Part shown: positions 1-7,602 of the stretch, piece after piece
Layout: each line of letters begins with the position of its first letter
How positions within the stretch are numbered: position 1 is the stretch's first letter
DNA from: Candidatus Omnitrophota bacterium
GTDB lineage: Bacteria; Omnitrophota; Gorgyraeia; Zapsychrales; JANLHA01
NCBI GenBank assembly: GCA_017995055.1
Contig: JAGOJP010000006.1
Span: 1 to 43,523, forward strand
Direction of reading: 5' to 3'
DNA: 43,523 nt
The notes under the pieces: generated by a model
Database searches by the model: none
Seen by the model: only the letters and a program-made list of their open reading frames with translations
What the model was told of the DNA's origin: nothing
Position numbers and translations under genes: made by a program

Positions 1-111
1 GGACACCCCCCAGGATTTCCAAAACTTAAGACGGGTCCCGGCGTTGAATTGATACACCGGCACCCAGGGAATCTGCTTAGACGCATAGGACCCATCTTTA
101 AATGTCGCGTT

Positions 112-1749
112 CTAATAGGTATAATTCATAAAAATATCCCACTGCTCAACAGTATCGTCCTCCACCCAGTGCAGCATGTTGACCGTCTGCCCCAATTCCA
201 GCCCGACGCGGCGGGTAGAGTCGTAGTTCTCATTGGCAAAGATCGAAGGGTCATAAAAAAGCTCATGTTTGATATCCATCACATACGCCGTAGCGTCCAG
301 CTGAAGGACGCGGTCAAAATCATGACGGATCCCCACTTCGTACTGCAGGCCTGTTTGCGGGTCCAAGGACGTGTTCAGCCCGCTGAAAGAGCTGTACCAT
401 TCGTCGGTGGATGGGAAACGGAATGTCTGCTGGACGGAAACATTCACGTTGGAACCGGGAGCATATTCATAACGGCCCCCTATCTGGGAAACACTTTCAT
501 CCGGACGCTGATTCTCGTAAAAAGGGGTTCCGCTTTTCTGGTCAAATGTGTAGTGCGCTTTCTGATAACGGGTCCCGGCCAACAGGAACATTTTGTCCGT
601 CAGGCCGTATTCCGCGGAAACATAATATCCTAATTCCCTTTTGGAAATGGTCAAATCGTCTGAATTCCCGGCGCTCCCCAGGATATCGTTATCAACGTCA
701 TAATAATCCAGCCCGAACACCCCTTTCCAAGGGAGGTCCTCTTCCAAAGAACCCAGGACATAACGCGCGTTGATCCCATAACTATCAATCCCCCGTTTCG
801 TAGCGAAATCCCCAAACTCGCTGGTCAGCATGGCATAGGTATCCCGGTTCCGGTAGTTAAAGTCCACAATCGCGTTCCCGCGCGCCCAGCCGTCCACGGG
901 AGGTGCCCAGTCCCAGGACAGCTGAAAATTCCTATCCTTGGTCGAAGCGTAATTTTCTTCATCAGCAGAGCCCCTCCGGCCCAGCCGCTGCAGTTCCTCT
1001 TCATTTAACCCTCCCGGCATGCCGTAATCATCCTCATGCCATGAGGTGTTCACCGTCACAGAAATATCCTCGGAAAAACGGTAGCCCACGGTATTGACAA
1101 AATCTTTATACAAAAGGTCGCCGTTGGAACGGTAGCCTTTTGTATCAAAATATTTCGTGAGCAAAAAATAGGAAAGCGGGCCCCGGCGCCCGGAAACCGT
1201 TAAGTCTTCGCTGGTCGTATTATAACTTCCGTGATTGACCCCCAAAGCCCCGGAGATTTTGCCCTCTCCTTCCTTCTTGGTTATAATATTGACAACCCCA
1301 CCGACCGCGTTATCTCCGTATAAAACCGAGCCGGCCCCGCGGGTGATTTCCACGCGGTCAATGGCTTCCAGGGGGATCTGCATCGGGTCAAATCCGGAAT
1401 TATCAATAGAGTTCATTTTGCGGCCGTTCAATAAAAACAAAATATTATTCTTAGCGGTATCTCCAAACCCGCGGATATCGATGGTCGACACCTTTAAAGC
1501 GGTTCCGGGCTCATACATAAATATGCCGGCCTTCTCCTCCATGACCTCGCTCATGGAACGGCTGGGCGATTGCGCGAGATCTTCAGGCGTGATCACCGTA
1601 ATGTCTGATGAAACAGCGTCCGCCTGTTGCTCCATACGGCTGGCGGTGATAACGATCTCGCCCAGGTCCATGTCCCGGCCGAATACGGCCGAAGGACTCC
1701 CTCCGAAAAGACATACGATAAAAATAATTAAAACGTTTTTCCGAAACAT
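112..1749 (-). CDS. btuB: TonB-dependent outer-membrane receptor, BtuB-like, interrupted by an in-frame amber codon
   Basis: Probably imports cobalamin or a corrinoid across the outer membrane using TonB energy. The start at 1749 is preceded by AGGAG. Residues 1-24 form a signal peptide ending near VFG. A TonB box (GEIVITAS) and a plug domain follow, with RGFGD, LNGR, and VEITRGAGSVLYGDNAVGGV nearby; the rest is beta-barrel. The frame is also open upstream of 1749, but that part runs through the riboswitch and is not protein-like. Translation stops at TAG (112-114), yet the same frame continues for 37 codons to the window edge with convincing barrel sequence (NATFKDGSY, WVPVYQFNAG). The TAG therefore looks like a nonsense change, for example from CAG, a sequencing error or recoding, and the true C-terminus lies outside the window. 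The upstream B12 riboswitch supports the substrate assignment; the exact corrinoid is inference. Confidence 0.85.
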   Translation of the reverse strand: MFRKNVLIIFIVCLFGGSPSAVFGRDMDLGEIVITASRMEQQADAVSSDITVITPEDLAQSPSRSMSEVMEEKAGIFMYEPGTALKVSTIDIRGFGDTAKNNILFLLNGRKMNSIDNSGFDPMQIPLEAIDRVEITRGAGSVLYGDNAVGGVVNIITKKEGEGKISGALGVNHGSYNTTSEDLTVSGRRGPLSYFLLTKYFDTKGYRSNGDLLYKDFVNTVGYRFSEDISVTVNTSWHEDDYGMPGGLNEEELQRLGRRGSADEENYASTKDRNFQLSWDWAPPVDGWARGNAIVDFNYRNRDTYAMLTSEFGDFATKRGIDSYGINARYVLGSLEEDLPWKGVFGLDYYDVDNDILGSAGNSDDLTISKRELGYYVSAEYGLTDKMFLLAGTRYQKAHYTFDQKSGTPFYENQRPDESVSQIGGRYEYAPGSNVNVSVQQTFRFPSTDEWYSSFSGLNTSLDPQTGLQYEVGIRHDFDRVLQLDATAYVMDIKHELFYDPSIFANENYDSTRRVGLELGQTVNMLHWVEDDTVEQWDIFMNYTY

Positions 1750-1768
1750 TCTTTTTCTCCTTTCGTGC

Positions 1769-1803
1769 AAAAAAAAACTCTCAATCGATAAACCGATTGA
1801 GAG
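1769..1803 (-). terminator. Intrinsic terminator / attenuator of the cobalamin riboswitch
   Basis: On the minus strand a perfect 10-bp stem (CTCTCAATCG paired with CGATTGAGAG, 1778-1787 with 1794-1803) is followed by nine T residues. It lies between the riboswitch aptamer and the receptor start codon. This is the layout expected when ligand binding favours termination before the coding region. Confidence 0.85.
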
Positions 1804-1875
1804 TGCACCCGTCTTACTTAGTCTCAATATATCCGTATTCCTATCCTGTCTAACGCAGCATAAAAACACTTGAAT

Positions 1876-1994
1876 ATACCGGCAGGTGTTCTGGCTTCCG
1901 GGCAACGCTTCGCCCCGGTTACAGCGGCGGGACCACTCCTGAATCACACAGGATTTCCCTATTTCATCTTCGGGTTTCCCTCGAAGACCGGCAT
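1876..1994 (-). promoter_or_regulatory. Cobalamin (B12) riboswitch aptamer
   Basis: Read on the minus strand, the element holds the class hallmarks in order: GAAATAGGGAA, then the B12-box-type GCCGCTGTAACC, then GAAGCCAGAACACCTGCC. The ends can close a P1 helix of about 8 bp (1987-1994 with 1876-1883, including G-U pairs). It lies 127 bp upstream of the TonB receptor start and is followed by a terminator hairpin, so control is probably at transcription termination. Adenosylcobalamin or a related corrinoid is the expected ligand. Confidence 0.93.
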
Positions 1995-2062
1995 AATAAA
2001 AAAGAACTCAAAGAACGGCTTCCCATAGAATGCGACGTGTCTGTGGTTCCCCCAAAACACGT

Positions 2063-2086
2063 TTTCTCCACCAGCGGCTGGAGAAA
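2063..2086 (-). terminator. Hairpin after the DUF6580 gene, possible terminator
   Basis: A perfect 8-bp inverted repeat (TTTCTCCA with TGGAGAAA) lies just after the stop codon of the upstream membrane-protein gene and before the riboswitch. The following tract (GTTTTG) is only weakly T-rich, so termination is uncertain. Confidence 0.4.
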
Positions 2087-2098
2087 GATCCCTTTCTA

Positions 2099-2608
2099 TT
2101 ATGATCGGGAGGGCAACAAAATTGCGGCCAAGCGGGTATTCTTAACCGAAAACGCCACCGCTTCATACAAACCGCAAAACAAAACTGTGTACACGACCGT
2201 GCTTAAAAGACTATTGCGGAAAAACGGGATCGCGGCCACATAGCAGGAAATAAATCCTTCGGCTGTCTTGGGGTACATCACCAACCAGGCCCCGAAATTC
2301 GTTATGAGAAAATATAAGACAGCGGCTAAAACCCCGGCCCCCAGCAGGGTTGAAACATGCCTGCGCCCCCGCAGGGAATATCCCAGCCAGGCGATAAGGA
2401 TAACGCTGCCCCAGGTAAAAAAGACAATCTCGTGCAGGCCAAGAATTAAATCCGAGATAACCATAAGAATAAGCGGGGTTATCCAGCCGCTCTTCTTGCC
2501 CAGGTAAAGCCCTCCAAATAAAGCTAGCGCGATCACCGGAGTAAAGTTGGGCCAGTGGATAAAAATTCTGCTCATAACGCCAAAAAGCAATATTGCGAAA
2601 GCCAACAT
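2099..2608 (-). CDS. DUF6580-type integral membrane protein, putative vitamin/corrinoid transport component
   Basis: A 169-aa protein with about five hydrophobic helices covering most of its length and few charged loops (KKSG near 38-41, RGRRH near 80-84). The WPNFTPVIALALFGG stretch resembles the DUF6580 family, which is related to ECF-transporter S components; that link is family knowledge and not proven here. The start at 2608 has a strong AGGAGG site seven bases upstream. It sits directly upstream of the B12 riboswitch and the BtuB-like receptor on the same strand, which fits a role in cobalamin or precursor uptake, but the riboswitch lies after this gene and does not control it. No ATPase subunit is visible nearby. 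Confidence 0.7.
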   Translation of the reverse strand: MLAFAILLFGVMSRIFIHWPNFTPVIALALFGGLYLGKKSGWITPLILMVISDLILGLHEIVFFTWGSVILIAWLGYSLRGRRHVSTLLGAGVLAAVLYFLITNFGAWLVMYPKTAEGFISCYVAAIPFFRNSLLSTVVYTVLFCGLYEAVAFSVKNTRLAAILLPSRS

Positions 2609-2742
2609 ATCCGTCCTCCTGAAATAAATTATTATAACAAACTTACGGGTTATTCTGTCTCATTGTCCTTCCCCCGACAAGGGAAAAAAACAAAAACTAA
2701 CCTCCGCGCGTTAATAGATTTATTATCCTGATAAAAAATCTC

Positions 2743-2769
2743 AAAAAACCCAGGGGCCTTTTCCCCCGG
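2743..2769 (-). terminator. Intrinsic terminator after the gene ending at 2785
   Basis: On the minus strand CCGGGG, a short A-rich loop and CCCCTGG form a GC-rich stem with one bulged base, followed by six T residues. It lies 16 bases after the stop codon of the membrane-anchored unknown gene. Confidence 0.6.
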
Positions 2770-2784
2770 AAGCCTGCGGCAAAA

Positions 2785-3450
2785 TTATAACGGGTGAGAG
2801 AAAATAACATCCGCATTGGGATCCATGAACACGTTCACCCGTTCCCGGCGCTCGATAAAGACAGAGCGCACGATATCTAAAAAATCCGCCTCTGTTTCAC
2901 GCTGCTTCTTCCCGGAGGTAATTAAAGTAAAGATATAAGTAAAATCCCCTTTTTGGGTTATATAAATCACGTACAATTCGTCATAATCCAGGACAAAAGA
3001 AAAGATCCCCCATTCTTTACCGCTGAATATTTTTGTATAAGGATAATCCCTGATGCGGAAGGTCCGGCCCTCCTTCTTTTCATACATATGTCTCACCCGG
3101 GGAAGAAGGCCGTAATAAGCATAATCAAAAGGCTGGGTCCCGTAAGGGTTGCCGACATCCACATGCAGCTTGATCTCCGCCCGGCCAAGATTTCTACTCT
3201 GCCGTTTCTTTAACGTTAAAACGGCCTTGTCCGCCGAAACAGACTTTCTCCAGGAAGGGGGGATAAGGACCTGATACCCGAACCGTTCATTATAATAAAT
3301 ATACGGCTTCGTGTTGGGACAAAAAAAAGGGAACAGAATCAGGACACACAGGAAAACCAAAAAAACAACATTCTTGTTTTCCAAGGCTTTCTTCACAAAG
3401 GGGCGAAGCTGGGGATATTGATCTAAAAAACGTTCAACGGCTTGCATCAT
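2785..3450 (-). CDS. Membrane-anchored protein of unknown function
   Basis: About 221 residues. After a basic N-terminal stretch there is one clear transmembrane segment (VVFLVFLCVLILFPFF, near residues 28-43). A soluble domain follows that begins YYNERFGYQVLIPPSWRKS. That start resembles the entry strand of PsbP-like or lipoprotein-type domains (a Y-x-N-x-x-F-G-Y, then P-x-x-W pattern), but the family is not recognised. The rest is alternating beta strands and helices with no catalytic motif visible. The start is uncertain: ATG-ATG at 3450/3447 or GTG at 3459, none with a good ribosome binding site. An intrinsic terminator follows at 2743-2769, so the gene ends its own transcript. Confidence 0.7.
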   Translation of the reverse strand: MMQAVERFLDQYPQLRPFVKKALENKNVVFLVFLCVLILFPFFCPNTKPYIYYNERFGYQVLIPPSWRKSVSADKAVLTLKKRQSRNLGRAEIKLHVDVGNPYGTQPFDYAYYGLLPRVRHMYEKKEGRTFRIRDYPYTKIFSGKEWGIFSFVLDYDELYVIYITQKGDFTYIFTLITSGKKQRETEADFLDIVRSVFIERRERVNVFMDPNADVIFSHPL

Positions 3451-3459
3451 AGGAATCAC

Positions 3460-3874
3460 TCATGCTTTTTGTGTCCGGGGATAGAAATCCTGAAGCAAAT
3501 CCGTTACATCATATCTCAATGTGTGTTGAAACACAATAAAAAACTTAAAGAAGCGTTCAGAAAAAAGTCCTATTGCCTGGGGCTGGATGGAAGGATAAAA
3601 CAAAGGGATCTCGGGAGAGCAAAGGAGATAAGAAACATGAAATCAAGGGGATAAACCCCAGAGCAAGCTCTGGACTGAATGGTCCACGGCAATCTTCGGG
3701 GTATGAAACCAAGATCCTTCGACTCGCTTGTTTAGCTCACTCGCACTGAAGGATCAATTTGCATTTTTAATTTACACGTCCTTGCATCATGTAAACTAAA
3801 TGCTCATTGAATCAAAACAGACCGGTTATGGAACCACGGGAATATCTTGCAACGGAAAAAAAGGGACGAATTCA
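3460..3874. other. Intergenic region without a convincing gene
   Basis: 415 bases between two minus-strand genes. A plus-strand frame of 70 codons exists at 3442-3654 but has no ribosome binding site and no protein-like composition. The right half holds a cluster of inverted repeats (described separately). No tRNA or riboswitch was recognised. Confidence 0.6.
3658..3800. repeat. Cluster of three imperfect palindromes
   Basis: Three hairpin-forming units follow one another: CCAGAG/CTCTGG at 3658-3673; GATCCTTC/GAAGGATC at 3713-3720 and 3748-3755, enclosing a CGACTCGC-type arm; and an 11-bp arm TTTAATTTACA at 3766-3776 with TGTAAACTAAA at 3790-3800 (one G-U pair on the minus strand). The middle unit looks like the dispersed GATCCTTCGACTCGC-type palindromes seen in many environmental genomes. 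The cluster lies after the stop of the pilin-like gene, so some units could also stabilise or terminate that transcript. Confidence 0.55.
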
Positions 3875-4750
3875 TTACATCAGGACGCCGAAACATTGAC
3901 CTGCCGGGCATCCGTCACGCAAACATGTGCTGGATCCCGCACACCCGTCACGGAAGAAGTACCCGGGGTCGCACACGCAGGTATTCCCCACCGGATGCGA
4001 ATGAGGTGGGCATTCACATCCCCAACCCGTGCCGGAAGGGACATATCCTGGATAACATTGAGCTTGGCACTCCGGTGGGTCAGTGCATCCGCCGTTGGGG
4101 ACAAAAGTCACTATTGTGTTGCCTATCAGGTCGGTTTGATCATCAGGACAATACTCCGCAAAGTTCAGCATCAGGGGCGTGATAATGTTCCCGCCGGTGT
4201 CGATGCAATAAAAAATACAACTGGGATGAGGCGGGTCAGGACAGCCCACCGAACCCGCGCAGACATGCTGGCACACCAAATTCACCGTGGCCGGGCCGGA
4301 CGCGTCTCCTCCGCATTCATTCCGATACTGCATCTCTCCATTCGGACAGCCAGCAAGAATCCCGCAAACTCCGGTTTCGGCCCAGTCAGTACAACAATAA
4401 TCCCGGTACTGACAGTCCTCAACACCCGCGGGATATCCTGGAAGAAACATCTCACACCCCGCAGGGAAACAATCTCTTTTCATATACATCTGCCGGGGGT
4501 CGCACGGCCCGCCGCCGCATATTATATCAATAAGATTTGTACAAAAACATTCCGGGACTTCGATATTCGGGTCACCCTGGGCCATCTCTTCCTTAAATGA
4601 ATCATCCAGATCATCTTCAATATTTTTAAACAAAGCGTTAATAGAGCGGGTCACGTAAGGCCCCATGACAAGAATGCCAATCATAACCAGGGTAGCAACA
4701 GTAACATACTCGACCATAGATTGGGCTTTTTTACTGCTCAGGCAGACCAT
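3875..4750 (-). CDS. Flp/TadE-like pilin N-terminus with a large cysteine-rich C-terminal domain
   Basis: A 291-aa protein. Residues 7-43 (KKAQSMVEYVTVATLVMIG and on) match the prepilin-type leader and hydrophobic helix of Flp/TadE-like pseudopilins: basic residues, a short leader, Glu at +5 of the presumed cleavage site and then one membrane helix. The residue before the cleavage site would be Ala and not the usual Gly. From about residue 68 the protein is strongly Cys-rich, with about 29 Cys in 225 residues in EGF-like spacing such as CECPPHSHPVGNTCVCDPGY near the C-terminus. Flp pilins are normally 50-80 residues, so the tail is unusual. It has its own sigma70-like promoter and stands alone; no tad genes are visible. 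Probably an exported, disulfide-bonded surface or pilus-tip protein. Confidence 0.8.
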   Translation of the reverse strand: MVCLSSKKAQSMVEYVTVATLVMIGILVMGPYVTRSINALFKNIEDDLDDSFKEEMAQGDPNIEVPECFCTNLIDIICGGGPCDPRQMYMKRDCFPAGCEMFLPGYPAGVEDCQYRDYCCTDWAETGVCGILAGCPNGEMQYRNECGGDASGPATVNLVCQHVCAGSVGCPDPPHPSCIFYCIDTGGNIITPLMLNFAEYCPDDQTDLIGNTIVTFVPNGGCTDPPECQAQCYPGYVPSGTGWGCECPPHSHPVGNTCVCDPGYFFRDGCAGSSTCLRDGCPAGQCFGVLM

Positions 4751-4795
4751 AAAGAATGATCCTTATAGTAAGGTATAAAAATTATAGTTATAATA

Positions 4796-4823
4796 ATTAT
4801 AGCACACTTCCTTCTTTAAACAA
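4796..4823 (-). promoter_or_regulatory. Sigma70-like promoter of the pilin-like gene
   Basis: On the minus strand TTGTTT (4818-4823), a 16-bp spacer and TATAAT (4796-4801) lie in very AT-rich DNA 46 bases upstream of the start at 4750. Confidence 0.55.
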
Positions 4824-4944
4824 AACAATGATTTATATTTTTAGACAATATATTTAACTTAATATTCTACAGGATATTAGCACGCCCAGCCCACGGGAAA
4901 CATAAAAAAGCACGTCTCCTTTTAGCGGTAAGCGCAGATTCTTC

Positions 4945-6045
4945 TTAATGCGGCTCAACCAACGCTCGTATGGAACGGCTATAAAAAGCCTCCTCTTCTT
5001 TGAGGCCGAGTCTGCCACACACCTCCATAAGGGCCTCAAACCACCGGACAGGGTTCTGGTTCAGCCCCCACATTAATTTTCTCAGGCACACCGGGCAAAG
5101 CCACACCGGCCTTGCATCCGATTCCATCCGATGGTTACTCCCGTTCATGTTGCACTCAAAAAAAATACAATGGTGCATGGAAAACATGTGCCCTATTTCA
5201 TGAACCCCGGTCTTAATCGTCCTTAATAAACATACTTTTCTGGCCTCGAGGCTCTCCTGAGGATCGCCGTTACGATAAATCGACCATACTCCGACCCTGT
5301 CGGGAAGCGAGGCCTGGCCAAAGACAAAATTCCAGCCCTCTCCCGGCCACAAATCTTGTGAGGCAAACCCGATCAGGCAAAAAGCATCATCAGGTTTTAA
5401 TGGTTTCAGGAGAGACTCAATGACATACGTGGTCAAAATTTGCGGATCCCCGGTCTGGGGATGAACCCGCCGGGCCTCCGCCGGCACAGCGTCATTCCCG
5501 ATGGCGGGCAGGAACTTCACCGGCAGCGTGTAATAGGCCCTGATAAACTCCGCTGTCTCCTCGAGGATACGCGTCCGTTCCGCATCAAAATCGCCGATCA
5601 GAACAATATAAATGACATGGCGAAGGGCATCCGGAAGCACCGGGCTGGAAGCGGTATAATCGCTAAAATCCTGTCCCGGCTCCGAATGAACCGCCAGCCA
5701 ATCATACGGCCCGGGAGCCACCTTAAGCCGATGCACCGGGAACAGCCTTAAAAGAACATCGGTCGAATCCAAATTCCGCCCGGCATCATCGTGGGCAGGG
5801 GGCGAAGGGAGCAAGGCGGCAGGAGAAGACAAAGACCCAGCCGGAGCTAACGGCTCGGCTAAAACCATTTCGCCTCGAGGGGCCAAACAAAAACCAAAAG
5901 CGAAAAGAAGCCTATATCCCAGAACCAGGACGAAGACCAGCCCCCTTCCCTTTCGAAAGGTTTCATTTCTTCTATTAAGCCGGACAGCGCCCAAAGCAAA
6001 ATTCCATCCCTTCTCATATCCTACAATTTCAATGACCCCAGACAA
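4945..6045 (-). CDS. amzA: Archaemetzincin-family zinc metalloprotease, membrane-anchored or exported
   Basis: The zinc site is clear: VHEIGHMFSMHHC at residues 281-293 gives the metzincin H-E-x-x-H-x5-H ligands (H282, H286, H292) with Glu283 as the general base. The archaemetzincin Cys set follows (C293, C298, then WLCPVC with C317 and C320), probably a second structural zinc. The usual Gly of the metzincin motif is Ser289. Archaemetzincins are usually about 180 aa and cytoplasmic; this 366-aa form has a hydrophobic segment at about 36-54 followed by a Pro/Ala-rich linker, so the catalytic part is probably outside the inner membrane. The start is uncertain: TTG at 6045 lacks a ribosome binding site, and an internal TTG near residue 18 has AGAAGGGA upstream. 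It follows the membrane-TPR gene by 11 bp, so the two are probably cotranscribed. Confidence 0.88.
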   Translation of the reverse strand: MSGVIEIVGYEKGWNFALGAVRLNRRNETFRKGRGLVFVLVLGYRLLFAFGFCLAPRGEMVLAEPLAPAGSLSSPAALLPSPPAHDDAGRNLDSTDVLLRLFPVHRLKVAPGPYDWLAVHSEPGQDFSDYTASSPVLPDALRHVIYIVLIGDFDAERTRILEETAEFIRAYYTLPVKFLPAIGNDAVPAEARRVHPQTGDPQILTTYVIESLLKPLKPDDAFCLIGFASQDLWPGEGWNFVFGQASLPDRVGVWSIYRNGDPQESLEARKVCLLRTIKTGVHEIGHMFSMHHCIFFECNMNGSNHRMESDARPVWLCPVCLRKLMWGLNQNPVRWFEALMEVCGRLGLKEEEAFYSRSIRALVEPH

Positions 6046-6056
6046 AAAACCCGGTT

Positions 6057-7373
6057 TTATTTTAACAGCAACTTCAGGGTTTCAGCCAAATCTTTATCAA
6101 CCGTCAGCAAAAATTGATATTCTCTTTTTGCAGAATCAAAATCTTCTATCTTGACATAAGCAAAACCCAGCTGATAATGGGCCTGCGTGTGGTCAGCCTC
6201 CACGGCCAGGATATCCTTAAAAGAACGGATGGCTTCCTTATATTTTGAAAGCTTAAGAGCAACCAGGCCCAAGGAAAAAAGAGCCTGGATATTCTGAGGT
6301 TCCAAACGCACTGCTTTCGCGAAAGACGCCCCCGCCTCCTCAAATTTCTCTAAATGCTCCATCTGGATATCTCCCAGCCGCCGATAAAGGTCCGCCGCCT
6401 TATAGCCGTGTTTGATCGCGTCCTGAAAAGAGTGTTCCGCGTCCGCCATCCTCCCGGCTTTTTGATAAGCAACGCCCAGGTCATAATAAACTTCGCTTTC
6501 AGATCCCCGGATATGACAAGCCTTCCGGAACGCCTCAGCCGCTTCCAGCGCGCAGCCCTGGCTTAAAAGCGCACGCCCCATAAAAACATACGCCTGCGGG
6601 TGAAGGGGATCCAGCGCAATGGTCTGCCGGAACAGCTTAACTGCCTCCGACCAATTTTTCATCATCAAATACGTCCGGCCGGTCTCGAAAACAAATTCCA
6701 CTCTGCGGGGCTCTTCCGCGATGGCCCGTTTTAAAAAATGCAGAGCATCCGGATAGCGCCCCAAATGACGATACGCCAAGGCTAAATTATAATACCCCTT
6801 GGCGTTCGCCAAGGGCGCGTGCTGTCCCAGGAATTTCTTCATCACAAAAACAATTTTTTTAAATACAAAATCAGAAACAAACTGACTCCGGACTTCCTGC
6901 ATCGTTAAGAACCCGACATAAGATCCGACCGCGACCAGGTTGAAATAAAGACGGAAGCAATACTGCAGCATAACCACATACCAATGGCTGAGTTTCATCA
7001 CCACAATCATGGATAGAATGATGCAATGAATAATCCCCAACACGATAAAAGACATCCGCGCCCACTGCCGGCGCTCAAAAATCCCCCAGGAGCAGATCAT
7101 AATAAAAACGATCCAGCCCACATGCGCGGTCCAGTGGTCGACGAGGTATGTTTGATAAAAATCAAACGGAAACACGGCCAGGGTGGAAACAAAAGGAATC
7201 AGCCAGGGGAAAAGCTGTTTATGGATAAAATATGGCAAAGCATACTGCAGGGCCAGGACAATAAGATTGGACATAAAAAGCAAAAACGCCACCGTTCTGA
7301 TACCAACAATAGAACGGCTGGCACGCATGCCCTCGGGGCGCCCAAGACTGTATTGTTTTGATAATAACGGCAT
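6057..7373 (-). CDS. Integral membrane protein with C-terminal TPR repeats
   Basis: 438 residues. The first 165 hold about five transmembrane helices, including TVAFLLFMSNLIVLALQYAL and GWIVFIMICSWGIFE. From about residue 195 to the end come seven or so 34-residue tetratricopeptide repeats with the usual pattern, for example YNLALAYRHLGRYPDALHFL and AYVFMGRALLSQG. TPR arrays act as protein-binding scaffolds, and here the array is tethered to the inner membrane. No enzymatic motif is visible. The gene is followed after 11 bp by the archaemetzincin, so it may help to recruit or assemble an envelope complex with it. The start ATG at 7373 has no strong ribosome binding site. Gene partners are inference; the architecture is read directly. 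Confidence 0.82.
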   Translation of the reverse strand: MPLLSKQYSLGRPEGMRASRSIVGIRTVAFLLFMSNLIVLALQYALPYFIHKQLFPWLIPFVSTLAVFPFDFYQTYLVDHWTAHVGWIVFIMICSWGIFERRQWARMSFIVLGIIHCIILSMIVVMKLSHWYVVMLQYCFRLYFNLVAVGSYVGFLTMQEVRSQFVSDFVFKKIVFVMKKFLGQHAPLANAKGYYNLALAYRHLGRYPDALHFLKRAIAEEPRRVEFVFETGRTYLMMKNWSEAVKLFRQTIALDPLHPQAYVFMGRALLSQGCALEAAEAFRKACHIRGSESEVYYDLGVAYQKAGRMADAEHSFQDAIKHGYKAADLYRRLGDIQMEHLEKFEEAGASFAKAVRLEPQNIQALFSLGLVALKLSKYKEAIRSFKDILAVEADHTQAHYQLGFAYVKIEDFDSAKREYQFLLTVDKDLAETLKLLLK

Positions 7374-7602
7374 GGTTATTCTTGTTTTGTACTTGCGTTA
7401 GGGGGAACAATAGCATGAACGGCTGAAGAACCCTCGGCACCCAAACCGTTTCTGCAACGCCTGCCTCATTATACTCTCAACCCCTTCTAAACGCAGTGCT
7501 GAAATTTTGTTTTTTCTGCTTCCCTTCAGAATAAGCACACTCTCTAAGACAGAGATTCCCCTTCCCGTCAGGCCAAGACCTCTTCCCGTTTTCCTGGAAG
7601 GG

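Noticed and set aside
112-114. Reassigned UAG codon (genetic code change or pyrrolysine)
   Set aside because: TAG serves as the natural end of at least four other genes in the window, and no pyrrolysine genes are present.
1750-1947. N-terminal extension of the TonB receptor frame up to 1947
   Set aside because: It runs through the riboswitch and terminator; the ATG at 1749 has a proper ribosome binding site and a signal peptide follows directly.
3442-3654. Plus-strand 70-codon frame in the gap before the pilin-like gene
   Set aside because: No ribosome binding site, no protein-like composition, and it starts inside the neighbouring gene.
3640-3800. CRISPR array or tRNA gene
   Set aside because: The repeats are inverted and of different sequence, with no regular spacers; no cloverleaf with a CCA-side stem can be drawn.
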